The notes below the pieces were generated by a model. The model ran no database searches, was not told the origin of the DNA, and saw only the letters and a list, made by a program, of their open reading frames with translations. A stretch of 64,000 nt of DNA from an uncultured Bacteroidales bacterium (GTDB lineage: Bacteria; Bacteroidota; Bacteroidia; Bacteroidales; F082). The translations under genes and the position numbers were made by a program. Position 1 is the stretch's first letter, and each line of letters starts with the position of its first letter. Location of the stretch: contig ONJF01000016.1 in the NCBI GenBank assembly GCA_900318085.1, positions 32,356 to 96,355 on the forward strand, written 5' to 3'. Shown here piece by piece: positions 54,827 to 63,338 of this stretch.

Positions 54827-55058
54827 ATCACAAAACCAACAAAACTTTCAAAACACGATTCCAAAAACACGCAATGGCACCCAACCGGGATGCCATTGCA
54901 ACGCCGCCTTGCGGCGACTGGTAAGCTCTTACATTGTAATAGTTCATCGGCATCCGTAAGGATGCGTAGGAAAGCATGCCTTTCCGAATCAAGTTCGGAA
55001 TGAGGGGCTGCTTTCCTTGCAAGAACAACAGTTTTGTTTGTTTTGTAGGTTTTGTGAT
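54827..55058. mobile_element. MITE-like palindromic element with 28-bp imperfect terminal inverted repeats
   Basis: The left end (54827-54854) and the reverse complement of the right end (55031-55058) match at 24 of 28 positions, both beginning ATCACAAAACC. The 232-bp element carries several internal hairpins, including AATGGCA/TGCCATT, CGCCGC/GCGGCG, GCATCC/GGATGC, GGAAAG/CTTTCC and CCGAA/TTCGG. It fills nearly all of the 332-nt gap between the radical-SAM gene (whose stop codon abuts the right end) and the ABC operon promoter. No transposase is encoded and no clear target duplication was seen. A short minus-strand open frame (66 codons) across it is probably not a gene. Confidence 0.6.
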
Positions 55059-56113
55059 TAATTACTCCCCACTAACTTATTGTAATGGCAAACCATCATC
55101 TCTCCCTTGTCTTTCGCATGAAGATGCATGGCGCCGCCGAGGCAGTTCTTATACACCTTGCAGCCGGCGCAAGGACCTTGTTTCATCCATGCACGGTCGC
55201 GGAAGGGTTGGAAGCGGTTTTCCCAAACATCGAGGAAGTCATCTTGATAGATATTGCCTTGCACATAGCTGCGGTCAATATTGGGGCAAGCGGAGATGGA
55301 GCCGTCAATCAGGACAGAACCGATGGTGATGCCTGCGCGGCAGAAATAATACCAGTCGCGGACCTTGCGCTCGTAGGGGCCGACATAGGCCTCACAACTG
55401 AACATGCAGTCGATTTTTCCCTCTTTTCGGGTCGCGACGATAAAATCCATCATTTGGCGGAGTTGCTCGTTGCTAAGCTGCAAGCCATCGTCGGCAGCAG
55501 CGCGGCCAATCGGAGCGATCGTAAACAGACGCCACGCCTTTACCTTGTGTTCAATAAGCATTTGCTTAATGGCCTCCAGTTCGCCGAAATTCATCGGGCT
55601 GACGCAAGTGACAATATCGTATGTGGGAAGACGCTTTTCGTTGGCAATCAAGTCAATGGCACGGAGTGCATGGTCGAAGCTACCTTGGCGTTTGCGAAAG
55701 GCGTCATGGGTGTCGCGCAAACCATCGAGACTGATGGTGATGCTACACATTCCAGCCTTCATCAGTTTCTCGTGCATCGCCTCATCGTAGGCATAGCCGT
55801 TGCTGACGATACCCCAAGGGAAACCATGTTGTCGCAATTGCCACCCACAGTCAGCCAGGTCGGGGCGCACCAAAGGCTCGCCGCCCGTGATAACCACCAA
55901 GACGGAATTGCGCTTGAATTTGGTCTCCAAGGGTTTGATGGCGTTCAGGAAGTCCTCGAAAGGCATGTCCTTGTAGCGCGACGAGGCCAAACAATCCGAA
56001 CCGCAGTGTTGGCAATTGAGGTTGCAGCGCTGCGTGCATTCCCAAAAGAGGTAGTTCAACTCGTGGAGCTGGGTTTCCTTCTTGCGGAAATAATTATGGA
56101 AGGCTTGAAGCAT
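55058..56113 (-). CDS. Radical SAM/SPASM enzyme of the rSAM/lipoprotein system
   Basis: 351 aa. The radical SAM cluster is C30-x3-C34-x2-C37 (CNLNCQHC), preceded by LFWEC, with GGEPLVRPDL as the next conserved motif. The C-terminal SPASM part starts near CRAGITIGSVLIDGSISACP and ends in a Cys-rich stretch (CAGCKVYKNC, then MVCHYN). It resembles the Bacteroidota family that I recall as TIGR04133, whose members sit beside a small lipoprotein (TIGR04134); the enzyme is thought to modify that lipoprotein, but the chemistry is unknown. Here exactly such a lipoprotein gene lies 70 nt upstream on the same strand, sharing its promoter. Confidence 0.88.
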   Translation of the reverse strand: MLQAFHNYFRKKETQLHELNYLFWECTQRCNLNCQHCGSDCLASSRYKDMPFEDFLNAIKPLETKFKRNSVLVVITGGEPLVRPDLADCGWQLRQHGFPWGIVSNGYAYDEAMHEKLMKAGMCSITISLDGLRDTHDAFRKRQGSFDHALRAIDLIANEKRLPTYDIVTCVSPMNFGELEAIKQMLIEHKVKAWRLFTIAPIGRAAADDGLQLSNEQLRQMMDFIVATRKEGKIDCMFSCEAYVGPYERKVRDWYYFCRAGITIGSVLIDGSISACPNIDRSYVQGNIYQDDFLDVWENRFQPFRDRAWMKQGPCAGCKVYKNCLGGAMHLHAKDKGEMMVCHYNKLVGSN

Positions 56114-56183
56114 TATTCTTTGCTTTCCAGCTTGAATTTCAAATTCAGAATATCAGTGTCTGTATAAACCAAGACAACCTCTC

Positions 56184-56381
56184 TTACTCCACTTCCAAGT
56201 TAGCAGAGACTTCCTCTTCAACTTGAAGTTGAATCGAGTCGTTTTGCACCGTCATTTCCTCTTCGGGCATCGGCATGTCGGCAGAACCATAAGGTGAGCC
56301 ATAACAGGCCTGCATGATAAACATCACCGTAGTGAGTGCCGAGGCTTTCAGCAAACCTCTTAATAACTTGTAGATTTTCAT
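56184..56381 (-). CDS. Small lipoprotein, likely substrate of the radical SAM enzyme
   Basis: 65 aa. A basic start and hydrophobic stretch end in lipobox IMQAC (Cys26). The mature part is only about 40 residues, CYGSPYG followed by an acidic, Met/Pro/Glu-rich tail (DMPMPEEEMTVQND). The short CYGxPY-type start of the mature protein fits the radical-SAM-associated lipoprotein group (TIGR04134 as I recall it). It is the first gene of a two-gene operon with the enzyme. The modified residue, if any, is unknown; Tyr, Met, Pro or Cys are all possible. Confidence 0.8.
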   Translation of the reverse strand: MKIYKLLRGLLKASALTTVMFIMQACYGSPYGSADMPMPEEEMTVQNDSIQLQVEEEVSANLEVE

Positions 56382-56403
56382 GGCGTTTTGTATTAATACA
56401 AGG

Positions 56404-56433
56404 GCAAAGATATGAAAAATATTATACCAACAA
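56404..56433 (-). promoter_or_regulatory. Promoter of the lipoprotein/radical-SAM operon
   Basis: On the minus strand, TATCTTTGC lies at 56412-56404 with a TTG-rich -33 region at 56433-56431 (spacing about 18). The lipoprotein ATG at 56381 is 22 nt downstream. Confidence 0.55.
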
Positions 56434-56464
56434 GCATTTTATGCCACAAATCGCAAAAAGGCTT

Positions 56465-58303
56465 CTAAAACTTAACCAAGCGTTGCGTGCATGAGCCTAT
56501 TCGGAGGAAATACACACCTGAAGCAAGGTTGGCATGGAGGGTAATGGCCTCCCCTTCATAAAGGCTCACCGTCTGACAATAAACCCGTTGGCCCATAGCA
56601 TTGTAGATTGTTATCACCATAGGGCGAGGCCAATCCTCTTGCATCGTGATACGGACTTCACCATTGGTTGGATTGGGATAACAAACAAACTGGTCGAGAT
56701 CAGAAAGGTTGACATTGTCACGAAGCAAGGGGAACGAATCCATGGCATCGAGATAATGCTCAACCCGACTTTGAAGGAAGGCATCAATCTGAGCATTGCC
56801 CTCATTCCATATCCCCATGGTGTAGGGATAGCCAAAACGCTGCCTCTGATCCTCGATTTTCGGGCGAAGGGTTTCAACGATGTCGTTGAAAACTATCGAG
56901 GTATGCTCATAGGAGAAGAGGGTGCTGCACAACTCGCGAGCCCTTGCCTTGAAAGCCGACTTAAACCCATTGTTCTCAAGCAGTTTGGCGAAGAGCAACT
57001 TGGTCTCCGGATAGTTCTCCCAAGTGGCAGGCTCTGCATAAACGGCCGCATTGACGAACACATCCAAATCCTCATTAATGATTGTGGCATCGCCGTCAAA
57101 AAACATCCAACGCCAAGGACCGTCGCCCACTTGCCAACAACGCATGTTGTTGCCCGGCCAGTCCCAGTTGCCCACAAAGGTCTCAAAGACCATATAGTCA
57201 ATGAAATTGTCGATATCAATCAACTCGCTGATTCGCTCGTAATCATCAGTTTCAGTGAGATCGGCATCCTCAAGCCAACGCATCATGCGATTGAAGTTTC
57301 GGCCACTCCCCTGCTCCACTTCGCCCTTCCAATTGCCGATGATATTGCAGCGGTCGGGATCAACGCCATAATGGTCCTCCAAAAACCTTTCGTCCATTTT
57401 CTCTTGGATGAAATACAAGCCCCAGTACTCGCCGTTGAGATAGACCAGTACCGGTCGACAGAGCGGCGCTTCTACATTCAGTTGCCTTGCCAGGGCATTG
57501 CAAACATAGTCTTGAGCACCAGAAAAGGGCCAAAACAAAGCAAAAGGCTTCAATATCAAATGCTTAAAACTACCCAAAGGCGAATCCGAGAAGAAACGAT
57601 GTTCAAACCGTTTCTTCCCATATTCCTCCCGTGCATAGATTTTCATCCCTTTTGCAGGATAGCGTCTCGAAAGGTTACCGTGCGTCCTCAACCCGCAGAC
57701 TTGGTTGATGCCACTGTTGTCAGTAGGCTCAAAAAACTCCACATTCGCCTCACGTTCCCAATCCTTTCCGCTTTGATAAAAGTTGCCAGTACGCTCTGGA
57801 GTACCAGCATCGAAAAAGGCACCTGGAACTAATATGCCAGTGTCATAATCGAAAAGCGCCAAAGAATCGGCACAAAGCGACACGACAGGCAAACCCGCCG
57901 TCTCACAGCCCAACGCCCGAATCAGGTAAGTATGGGTGACCGTGGCACCGACGCGTTGCTCATCCCTATCGAAAGCCGCTGCACGGATGACGATGGCATG
58001 TCGCACCGAATCAGGGACATAGGCCAATTCATCAGGCGAAATCTGGATCCTATAAATATCGGAATTGGAATACAACCGTTCATCCAGCCAAAGCGGAGCC
58101 TCATACAGTTTCGATTCTGCCGACGGCGTATTGCCATTTGTGGTATATCGGATATGATAGGCGTCGGGGCAGTTCAGTTCAAGGAAGAAACTGGCATCAT
58201 AGAGCCCTCCTGGGGTAGAGAAGATGACAGGTGTTTCTTGGGCAGACAACTGCAACAAATTCGCAATCAGCGAAAGGAACACTATCGCGAACCTCTTCCC
58301 CAT
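56465..58303 (-). CDS. Secreted CotH-kinase family protein with T9SS sorting domain (copy 1)
   Basis: ATG 58303 gives 612 aa (TTG 58312 would add three residues). Signal peptide 1-22 (ending LSAQ). Residues 25-95 resemble a chitobiase/hexosaminidase C-terminal-type beta domain (IRYTTNGNTPSAES). Residues about 140-450 form a CotH domain, with LVYLNGEYWGLYFIQEKMDE, NWDWPGNNMRCW (about 378-389) and MFFDGDAT (about 401-408), the last two containing the conserved Asp/Asn residues of CotH atypical kinases. The sorting domain begins YPNPTNGEVRITM. CotH proteins phosphorylate Ser on secreted proteins in spores; here an extracellular substrate is implied. It ends the minus-strand operon that starts near 61112. 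Confidence 0.86.
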   Translation of the reverse strand: MGKRFAIVFLSLIANLLQLSAQETPVIFSTPGGLYDASFFLELNCPDAYHIRYTTNGNTPSAESKLYEAPLWLDERLYSNSDIYRIQISPDELAYVPDSVRHAIVIRAAAFDRDEQRVGATVTHTYLIRALGCETAGLPVVSLCADSLALFDYDTGILVPGAFFDAGTPERTGNFYQSGKDWEREANVEFFEPTDNSGINQVCGLRTHGNLSRRYPAKGMKIYAREEYGKKRFEHRFFSDSPLGSFKHLILKPFALFWPFSGAQDYVCNALARQLNVEAPLCRPVLVYLNGEYWGLYFIQEKMDERFLEDHYGVDPDRCNIIGNWKGEVEQGSGRNFNRMMRWLEDADLTETDDYERISELIDIDNFIDYMVFETFVGNWDWPGNNMRCWQVGDGPWRWMFFDGDATIINEDLDVFVNAAVYAEPATWENYPETKLLFAKLLENNGFKSAFKARARELCSTLFSYEHTSIVFNDIVETLRPKIEDQRQRFGYPYTMGIWNEGNAQIDAFLQSRVEHYLDAMDSFPLLRDNVNLSDLDQFVCYPNPTNGEVRITMQEDWPRPMVITIYNAMGQRVYCQTVSLYEGEAITLHANLASGVYFLRIGSCTQRLVKF

Positions 58304-58312
58304 CGCCAACAA

Positions 58313-59002
58313 TCATTTCTTGATGCTCAAAATCACGCCCAGAGCCACACCCAAGAGAGCGGCAAACAAAACTTGGAGCGTACCCGGAAGCAGGAAAGTG
58401 ATGGTATGGGCAGGATACCAGAACAGCGGAATCGTCTTGGCAAAGACAAAACCATATTGGATGTCCCAGTTGATTTTCTTCGAAAGCGTCTCCCTGATTT
58501 TCAACTTATTACCAAAGAAGCCACGCAATGTGCCACCCGTCTCGGCAATATGGATGTCAGTAATTTTGTGGAAAGTCATAAACACGGGAGCAAACAAGGT
58601 GTTCATCAGCACGCTGATACATAGTGCCACGAAAACCTTGCCCCAGCTCAAGTCGGCCTTAAACCATTCAGCCGCCTTACCATCAAGGTGGAAGCCACCA
58701 TCAAGCAGGGCTAAGGTTCCGGTCTTAAAGATGGTCATGGCCGAGGCGATGACTACACCCAACACGCCCCAGACCAGCATCTTGGGCAACAAACCAAAGC
58801 CTTTCTTGAGATATACGCCTTCGCGGATACGCAAGGCCAACATCTCACCAAAGGTGCCCAAGATGGCAAACTTGAAAAAACTCATCAGCAGACCGTGGTT
58901 TCTGGTAGTCTCATTAAACCAATCCCACGCGCCCGGAATAAAGGCGAATCCGCATACCACGGCGGCCACGACAATCAAGGTAACAACATCCGATTTTCTC
59001 AT
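58313..59002 (-). CDS. Integral membrane protein, possibly Mpv17/PMP22-like
   Basis: 229 aa with about five hydrophobic segments, starting MRKSDVVTLIVVAAVV. Features include GTFGEMLALRIREGVYLKKG after the second helix and LFWYPAHTITFLLPGTLQVL near the C-terminus, the latter vaguely reminiscent of the W-x-P/N-F-x-P signature of the Mpv17/PMP22 family; I give that as a weak suggestion. It lies between two CotH-kinase genes on the same strand, with gaps of 9 nt and 5 nt, so it is co-translated with them and may be part of the same pathway. Function unknown. Confidence 0.75.
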   Translation of the reverse strand: MRKSDVVTLIVVAAVVCGFAFIPGAWDWFNETTRNHGLLMSFFKFAILGTFGEMLALRIREGVYLKKGFGLLPKMLVWGVLGVVIASAMTIFKTGTLALLDGGFHLDGKAAEWFKADLSWGKVFVALCISVLMNTLFAPVFMTFHKITDIHIAETGGTLRGFFGNKLKIRETLSKKINWDIQYGFVFAKTIPLFWYPAHTITFLLPGTLQVLFAALLGVALGVILSIKK

Positions 59003-59007
59003 ATAAT

Positions 59008-60801
59008 CTATTGAATTACAATTCGTTTAATATCATTTTCTATCCGTAGCAAATACAAGCCCGAACTCAAGCCAGTCTCTATTCTATAAATGTTTCCGCC
59101 TATGGTACGGAAACATTCTTCCTTATAAACAAGTTGTCCCAACACATTCATCACCTCAACATTCATCATTGAGCAGTTTTCAGAAAAGACAAGAACGAAA
59201 AACGTTCCATTATTGGGATTGGGATAAACCATGTTTTCTTTGACCTCAGGTGTATTCAGCTCAAACACATTTTGCAACTCTTGGTTGAAGCCAATAAAGC
59301 GTTTGGTGAAAAAAGCTTCCGTACTGTCCATATCCGACTGCCAACGCTCCATGGAAGCGGGAAAGCCAAAACGTTCGGCCTGATCGGGGACCTCTTCCCC
59401 AACAAGTTCCCGGTATTCATCCCAGATGGTCTTCATGGAACCGACACTAAAAACGCTGTTCTTCAACACCAAATACCTTTCATTGAGCATGGACTTAAAG
59501 GCTTCACTCACCATAAGTTTATTGATAATCAAACTATTCCCTCCTTGATGCATCGCATTATACAATGCTGGGTAGTTCCATCTCGTAAAGCAGCCGTCGC
59601 CATCAAAAAACATCATGCGAAAAGGTGCTCCCTCACTTGCCTGCCACAGCAACACATTGTTTTGTGGCCAGTCAAGATTGGCGCCAAACACCTCCAACAG
59701 GAAATAGTCGATGAAACTCGGAATATCGATCTTTGAGAAGGCGTAAGCCGAGTCAGCGGGCTGGTTCAAGTCGGCGTTTTCTATCCAATTCCTGAATCGC
59801 CACCAGTCCATGCCGTCGCCATAGGCAGTAACGCCCCAATATTTCAAGATGTTGACCTCGTCGAGGTCGATGTCATAGTGGTCCTCAAGATAGCGTTCGT
59901 CGGGCGACTCCTCAAGGGTATAGATTCCCCAGTATTCGCCATTGATGAACACCACAACCTGGCGTACGCCCAAGCCATCGATATCCAACTGTGCCGCAAC
60001 AAGTTGCGACAAATACTCTTGCCCTCCCGTGTGCAACCAATTGCTACAACGGTAAGGATGCAGATTCAATCGTTTAAAACTGGCGATGGGCGTTGTCTCA
60101 AAAAAACGATGCTTAAAGCGTTTCTTTCCGTATTCGTCACGAGCATAAAGTCTCATCCCTTTCTGCTGGAACCAGCGCGAGGCACCACCATGCGTGCGCA
60201 AGCCACACTGTTGGTTGAGGCCACTGTTGTCGGTCTCATAAAACTCCATATTGATTTGTCTTTCCCATTCACGACCTGTCATGTTATAATTACCTGTTGA
60301 AGTGGAATCTATAGGATCGTAATTGACACCTGGAATAAAGATACCCGTCTCATAGTCAAACAGATCCAACGAGTCGGCAGCAAGGGAAAGCACCGGGAGT
60401 CCATGCAAGTCGCAACCAAGAGCCTTGATGAAATAGGAATGGGTCACCACAGGACCGACGCAACTGTCATTTTCGTCGAATACAGCTGCTCGGATAACAA
60501 TGGCATGTTTCACATCATCAACCGCATGAAAGACGGAAGGAATGCAGTCAACTATAGTATAAATGTCTGATTTTGAAAAAAGTTCCTCATTCAGAAGCAG
60601 CGGTTCAGAATAAGGCTGTGCATCGGCCGTTGGCGTAGCGCCATTCACCGTATAACGGACATGAAGCCCATCGGGACACCAAAGTTCCAAAGGAAAACTA
60701 TCTTCATAGAAACCGCCCTGTTGCGAAAAGACAACCTCCGTCTGTGCCAACAGGTTTTGTGCCAACAAAAGGGTAAATCCTATGAAGAGAAGGCGTTTCA
60801 T
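59008..60801 (-). CDS. Secreted CotH-kinase family protein with T9SS sorting domain (copy 2)
   Basis: ATG 60801 overlaps the stop of the upstream small gene by 4 nt and gives 597 aa; the frame extends upstream without a signal peptide. Signal peptide 1-19 (ending LLAQ). The layout copies that of the other CotH protein: a beta domain (VRYTVNGATPTADAQ), the CotH domain with VVFINGEYWGIYTLEESPDE, NLDWPQNNVLLW and MFFDGDG, and a T9SS sorting domain (VYPNPNNGTFFVLVF). The Lys expected in the IQEK motif of the first copy is replaced here (LEES), and NWDWPGNN reads NLDWPQNN, so this copy may have altered activity. The two probably arose by duplication. Confidence 0.84.
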   Translation of the reverse strand: MKRLLFIGFTLLLAQNLLAQTEVVFSQQGGFYEDSFPLELWCPDGLHVRYTVNGATPTADAQPYSEPLLLNEELFSKSDIYTIVDCIPSVFHAVDDVKHAIVIRAAVFDENDSCVGPVVTHSYFIKALGCDLHGLPVLSLAADSLDLFDYETGIFIPGVNYDPIDSTSTGNYNMTGREWERQINMEFYETDNSGLNQQCGLRTHGGASRWFQQKGMRLYARDEYGKKRFKHRFFETTPIASFKRLNLHPYRCSNWLHTGGQEYLSQLVAAQLDIDGLGVRQVVVFINGEYWGIYTLEESPDERYLEDHYDIDLDEVNILKYWGVTAYGDGMDWWRFRNWIENADLNQPADSAYAFSKIDIPSFIDYFLLEVFGANLDWPQNNVLLWQASEGAPFRMMFFDGDGCFTRWNYPALYNAMHQGGNSLIINKLMVSEAFKSMLNERYLVLKNSVFSVGSMKTIWDEYRELVGEEVPDQAERFGFPASMERWQSDMDSTEAFFTKRFIGFNQELQNVFELNTPEVKENMVYPNPNNGTFFVLVFSENCSMMNVEVMNVLGQLVYKEECFRTIGGNIYRIETGLSSGLYLLRIENDIKRIVIQ

Positions 60802-61112
60802 GGGAGATTTCTTTTCTTGTCGGCTTCCTTGTTCTGCCAATAACGTCCTAGCAGGCACAACAGGCAAACGCCACACAAGATGCCGCCGAGAACGAAGCCT
60901 GTCTGCGAGGCCAGCATGTAATTGCTTTCTTTGTATTTGAAATACAGCCAAAGGCCGAAGCCAAAGATGGAAAGGTCGACAATAAGGCTGAGGACATAGC
61001 CAATAATACGGCTCATCTTGTCGGTCTTCTTCAACAAAAGCATGTCGATCACGAAGGTGATGACGACCAAACCAGCGTAAATAAGATAATAGGTGGCTCT
61101 TTCGGTAATCAT
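60798..61112 (-). CDS. Small integral membrane protein of unknown function
   Basis: 104 aa with three hydrophobic helices (about 7-26, 33-58 and 67-89). It begins MITERATYYLIYAGLV and ends in a polar, basic tail (NKEADKKRNLP). No family is recognised. Its stop overlaps the start of the downstream CotH gene by 4 nt (ATGA), so it leads the operon that contains both CotH genes. Upstream lies a palindromic repeat (61125-61199), and no clear promoter was seen. Confidence 0.72.
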   Translation of the reverse strand: MITERATYYLIYAGLVVITFVIDMLLLKKTDKMSRIIGYVLSLIVDLSIFGFGLWLYFKYKESNYMLASQTGFVLGGILCGVCLLCLLGRYWQNKEADKKRNLP

Positions 61113-61124
61113 AGTCTTTATTTT

Positions 61125-61199
61125 GACTTCGGGACAGCGAGACTTCGGGACTTCGGGTTAACCCTTCTCGTCCCGCAGTCCCGCAGTCCCGCAGTCTCG
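61125..61199. repeat. Palindromic repeat with three TCCCGCAG copies
   Basis: The left half (61125-61157) has units of GACTTCGGGA and the right half (61171-61199) has three TCCCGCAG copies; the two halves pair with a few mismatches. The centre contains the perfect palindrome GGGTTAACCC (61155-61164). It lies between the small membrane protein gene and the acyl-CoA ligase gene, both minus strand, and may also end the upstream transcript. Confidence 0.65.
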
Positions 61200-61205
61200 T
61201 GTCAA

Positions 61206-63266
61206 TTATTTCTCAATTCTAATTCTTGCATCCACGGCGACGACATTCTTCGGGTTGCCCAGCAAGGGGTTGAGGTCCATCTCGGCAATCTCGGGAGCGG
61301 CCATCACCAAAGCAGCCACTCTGGCAATCTGCTCGGCATAGACGTCCACATTGACGGGTTGCTGACCACGCACGCCCTGCAGAATCTTGTAGCCACGGAG
61401 CTTGGTGAGTGCTTCCTTCGCTTCAGCGGCGCTGATCGGCACGAGCGAGCTCTGAACGTCTTTCAGCACCTCGATGAAGATGCCACCCAGACCGAAGAAC
61501 ACCTGATGACCAAACTTGGCGTCGCGGATGGCACCGATGTAAACCTCCGTGCCGTCAAGCATCGGGTACATCTCCACTGCGTAGGTGTCTTTGATGGCCA
61601 TCAGACGGTCAAATTCCTTGTCGACGGTCTCGATGTCGCGCACACTCAAGGTCACGCCACCGACGTCGCTCTTATGCACAGGACCGACTACCTTCATCAC
61701 GAGCGGATAGCCCACCTCGTTGGCAAAGTCCAAGGCCTGCTGTTTCTTGTCGACGACGCGAATCTGCTTTTGGGCGATGCCAGCAGCGTCGAGCAGTTCG
61801 TAAATCTTATCCGGACCAATGTAGCCGTTCTCGCAGCTGTCGACGCACTTGCGGATGCGGGCCGTGTCGATCTTCGGCATCTCCACATTCTCGGGCTGCG
61901 GCTTCGGGGTGTTATACACCTTGCAGATGGCATTACCCAGCACACACTCTTCCGGGAAGTTGATGCGGCCCTTGGCGATGAAGTCCTCAATCTCGTCCTT
62001 CACATTGATGATGGAAGGCAGCACGGGGAAAATAGGCTTCTTGCAGGTCTTCATCTTCTGGTCGAGCAGATCGTAGACCTCTTTGTTGCTGAACAAGCCA
62101 GGCGAGCCGAAGATAACCACCGAGAAGTCAATGTCTGTGTATTCGTTCTCGACGGTGTCGATGATATATCCGAGCTGCTCGGCGGTACCTGTCGCCAAGA
62201 AATCGATGGGGTTACCCACACTTGAGCCAGCGAAGAGTTTCTCCAACAAGGCAGGGCTAGCCGGGTGTTCCTTGAGCGAAGGCACTTCCATGCCACCGTT
62301 TGAGAGCACGTCGGTGAGCATCACGGCAGGACCACCGGCATGGGTGATGACAGCGCAGCGTTTGCCTTTGATTTCGGGGTGCATGAACACACCGCACACG
62401 GTGGTCAGCTCCTGACGATTCTGGCAACGCACGATGCCTGCCTTGCGGAACAAGGCGTCGACCACGGCGTCGTTGGTGGCCAATGCACCTGTATGTGATG
62501 AAGCGGCACGGCTACCAGCTGCCGAGCCACCCGACTTGATGGCTGCGATGTGGCATCCTTTGTTGATAAGGCTGCGTGAGTGTTTCAGCAGTCTTTGCGG
62601 GTCGCCAATCTTCTCCATGTAGAGCATGATGACATGGCTGCTCTTCTCGGGGTCGAAGGTCTCGTCCAGATGTTCGAGCACGTCCTCGATACCGAGTTGG
62701 GCGCTGTTACCCACAGCCCACACGCTATTGAATTTCAAGCCGTTGCTCATGCCGTATTCCTTGATAAACACGGCGGTAGCGCCTGAACCCGTGATGAAGT
62801 CAACACCCTTGGGGTCAAGCGTCGGGATAGGTGTGTCGAAGCATCCGGCATAGTTCACATTAAGGAATCCAGTGCAGTTGGGGCCAATCAAGCTGCCGCC
62901 GACGCTGTTGATGGTGTCGACGATATGCTTCTCGATGGCGGCGCCTTCAGCGTTCTCCTCCGAGAATCCAGCGCTGATGATGATAAAGCCTTTGCAGCCT
63001 TTCTCTTTGGCCAGCACATCGACGGTCTGTGCACAGAACTTGGCGGCGATGCAAATGATGGCGCATTCCACTGGCGGCAGGTCATCGACCTTGGCATAGC
63101 ATTTCACGCCTTGCACTTCGGTCTCTTTGGGGTTCACTGCATATATGGGGCCACTGAATGGACTCTCAAGAAGGTTTTTCAAAGCTTTTCCACCAGGCTT
63201 GTGGATGTCCGACGAGGCACCGCACACAACGATGCTTTTGGGGTTGAGTAATTCTCTTGCGATCAT
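61206..63266 (-). CDS. ADP-forming acyl-CoA (acetate--CoA) ligase, fused alpha/beta
   Basis: ATG 63266 gives 686 aa (MIARELLNPKSIVVCGASSD); a longer open frame upstream crosses the promoter. The N-terminal half has a CoA-binding fold (VVCGASSDIHKPGGK), a succinyl-CoA-ligase-like part, and the phosphohistidine site SSHTGALATND (His258). The C-terminal half is an ATP-grasp domain (YPLVMKVVGPVHKSDVGGV; GLGGIFIEVLKD; EMDLNPL). It converts an acyl-CoA, ADP and phosphate to acid, CoA and ATP by substrate-level phosphorylation. Acetate is the default, but phenylacetyl- or branched-chain acyl-CoA are possible. It fits an anaerobe fermenting amino acids alongside Rnf. Confidence 0.92.
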   Translation of the reverse strand: MIARELLNPKSIVVCGASSDIHKPGGKALKNLLESPFSGPIYAVNPKETEVQGVKCYAKVDDLPPVECAIICIAAKFCAQTVDVLAKEKGCKGFIIISAGFSEENAEGAAIEKHIVDTINSVGGSLIGPNCTGFLNVNYAGCFDTPIPTLDPKGVDFITGSGATAVFIKEYGMSNGLKFNSVWAVGNSAQLGIEDVLEHLDETFDPEKSSHVIMLYMEKIGDPQRLLKHSRSLINKGCHIAAIKSGGSAAGSRAASSHTGALATNDAVVDALFRKAGIVRCQNRQELTTVCGVFMHPEIKGKRCAVITHAGGPAVMLTDVLSNGGMEVPSLKEHPASPALLEKLFAGSSVGNPIDFLATGTAEQLGYIIDTVENEYTDIDFSVVIFGSPGLFSNKEVYDLLDQKMKTCKKPIFPVLPSIINVKDEIEDFIAKGRINFPEECVLGNAICKVYNTPKPQPENVEMPKIDTARIRKCVDSCENGYIGPDKIYELLDAAGIAQKQIRVVDKKQQALDFANEVGYPLVMKVVGPVHKSDVGGVTLSVRDIETVDKEFDRLMAIKDTYAVEMYPMLDGTEVYIGAIRDAKFGHQVFFGLGGIFIEVLKDVQSSLVPISAAEAKEALTKLRGYKILQGVRGQQPVNVDVYAEQIARVAALVMAAPEIAEMDLNPLLGNPKNVVAVDARIRIEK

Positions 63267-63303
63267 ATTAATAAGGTATTTGGTACGACAATAATAATTT
63301 GCC

Positions 63304-63334
63304 GCAAATATAACCAAAATAACGAAACGGCAAA
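63304..63334 (-). promoter_or_regulatory. Promoter of the acyl-CoA ligase gene
   Basis: On the minus strand, TTTG at 63334-63331 and TATATTTGC at 63312-63304 (spacing 18) match the Bacteroidota promoter well. The ATG at 63266 is 37 nt downstream. Confidence 0.65.
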
Positions 63335-63338
63335 GCGT

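Noticed and set aside
54828-55028. 66-codon minus-strand open frame in the palindromic element
   Set aside because: It covers the hairpin array and the terminal repeats, has no start signal I trust, and is better explained as repeat DNA.
55085-56167. 360-codon plus-strand open frame over the radical SAM gene
   Set aside because: It is antisense to a gene with an intact CxxxCxxC cluster and SPASM cysteines.
56534-57832. 432-codon plus-strand open frame over the first CotH gene
   Set aside because: It is antisense to a gene with signal peptide, CotH motifs and sorting domain.
61359-62225. 288-codon plus-strand open frame over the acyl-CoA ligase gene
   Set aside because: It is a shadow of a well-supported enzyme gene; its His/Asp/Val-rich translation is typical of antisense frames.
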